Origin: Actinomycetota bacterium | GTDB taxonomy: Bacteria; Actinomycetota; Thermoleophilia; Gaiellales; Gaiellaceae | DNA length: 14,400 nt | Direction: 5' to 3' | NCBI GenBank assembly: GCA_005883245.1 | Contig: VAXT01000069.1 | Coordinates: 1 to 14,400, forward strand | Shown here: positions 13,830 to 14,400 of the stretch, one piece after another | How positions within the stretch are numbered: position 1 is the stretch's first letter | Layout: each line of letters begins with the position of its first letter | The notes under the pieces: generated by a model | What the model saw: only the letters and a program-made list of their open reading frames with translations | Databases searched by the model: none | Told to the model about the DNA's origin: nothing | Program-made: the position numbers and the translations under genes

Positions 13830-14400
13830 CTAACTCCCGTTCTTTCCGAGGAACCGTCGCTTTCCGTTCTCTGCCTTCGCCGGCAGCAGCGTCTTCGCCA
13901 TCTCCCGCACTGCACGGCCGAAGTCCGACTTCGGGTCCGACAGCACGGCCGGGTTCGAGCGGTTGACCGCCAGCGGGACGACGCGGTCGCTCGGCACCTC
14001 GAAGCGGATCTTCGTCTCGAGAGCGGCCTCGACCTCGCCCTTCTTCATGCCGACGTTCGAGTTCGCCCGGTTGAGGACGACCCGGATTCGCTCGGTCGGG
14101 AAGGACAGGAGCTGCAGCGTCTGGAGGCTCAGACGGACGTTCTTGATCGTCGGCACGTCGAGCCCGCAGACGAGGAGCAGGTCGTCGGACTGGTCGAGCG
14201 TGGCCAGCATGGGCCCGTGGAAGAACGGGGACGTGTCGACCACGATCACCTCGTAGGACTCCTTCGCGACCTCCATCAGCCGGGCCAGCTTGGCCTCGGT
14301 GACGAGCTCGGCGTCCTCGGGCCGGATCGGGGCCGGCAGGACGTCGAGGCCCGACGAGTGACGCGTCGTGTAGCCCGCGAGCTTCTCGGGGTCGAGCTCG
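13830..14400 (-). CDS. cpaE: CpaE/TadZ-like pilus ATPase, 5' end outside the window
   Basis: The last 189 residues are visible; the frame is open to the window edge and the ATG at 14276 is internal. Upstream of it the frame reads HSSGLDVLPAPIRPEDAELV, a signature of CpaE-type MinD/ParA-like ATPases. The segment VIVVDTSPFF matches the Walker B region, followed by DDLLLVCGLDVPTIKNVRLS. The Walker A motif must lie beyond the window. The later part has RVVLNRANSNVG and a C-terminal basic tail (AKAENGKRRFLGKNGS). CpaE/TadZ localises the pilus machine, for instance at the pole. Its TAG stop is three bases from the cpaF start, so it is in the same operon. Confidence 0.9.
   Translation of the reverse strand, partial: ELDPEKLAGYTTRHSSGLDVLPAPIRPEDAELVTEAKLARLMEVAKESYEVIVVDTSPFFHGPMLATLDQSDDLLLVCGLDVPTIKNVRLSLQTLQLLSFPTERIRVVLNRANSNVGMKKGEVEAALETKIRFEVPSDRVVPLAVNRSNPAVLSDPKSDFGRAVREMAKTLLPAKAENGKRRFLGKNGS

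Overview
The window looks like a piece of a high-GC, Gram-positive-type bacterial chromosome. The codon third positions are almost all G or C, GTG starts and 4-base stop/start overlaps are frequent, and the protein families (a fused FAD/Fe-S oxidase with an actinobacterial look, DUF6457 next to FdhD, an actinobacterial-style tad pilus locus) fit Actinobacteria, possibly the Thermoleophilia. The lineage is inferred from gene content and style, not from a marker gene.

Region 1 (1-6599, plus strand) is a tightly packed metabolic operon: the 3' part of a short-chain dehydrogenase/reductase, a thiamine-diphosphate enzyme of the pyruvate oxidase/acetolactate synthase family, an enolase-superfamily (mandelate racemase-like) enzyme, and a large fused FAD-linked oxidase/iron-sulfur reductase with a C-terminal membrane anchor. 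A short remnant of a glycogen-debranching-type glucosidase follows. The genes overlap or nearly touch and probably handle an oxidised sugar acid or 2-hydroxy/2-keto acid; the substrate cannot be read from the sequence. The region carries several lesions: an in-frame TGA in the TPP enzyme where relatives have Trp, a 49-base palindromic element inside the enolase-family gene that is read through in frame, and two apparent in-frame deletions of conserved segments in the FAD domain.

Region 2 (6596-7607, minus strand) is a two-gene unit: DUF6457 followed by fdhD, the sulfurtransferase that matures formate dehydrogenase and related molybdoenzymes. No molybdoenzyme lies in the window.

Region 3 (7608-8135) is mostly non-coding. 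It holds a cluster of potential hairpins, one small protein gene of unknown function and a pair of 28-base inverted repeats.

Region 4 (8136-14400, minus strand) is a tad/Flp-type pilus or secretion operon read right to left: cpaE/tadZ-like ATPase (5' end outside the window), cpaF/tadA secretion ATPase, a tadB-like inner-membrane protein fused behind a secreted von Willebrand A domain, tadC, and a long coiled-coil protein that is split by a probable one-base frameshift. CpaF powers assembly, TadB and TadC form the membrane platform, and CpaE localises the machine. The VWA domain and the coiled-coil protein are the less standard parts.
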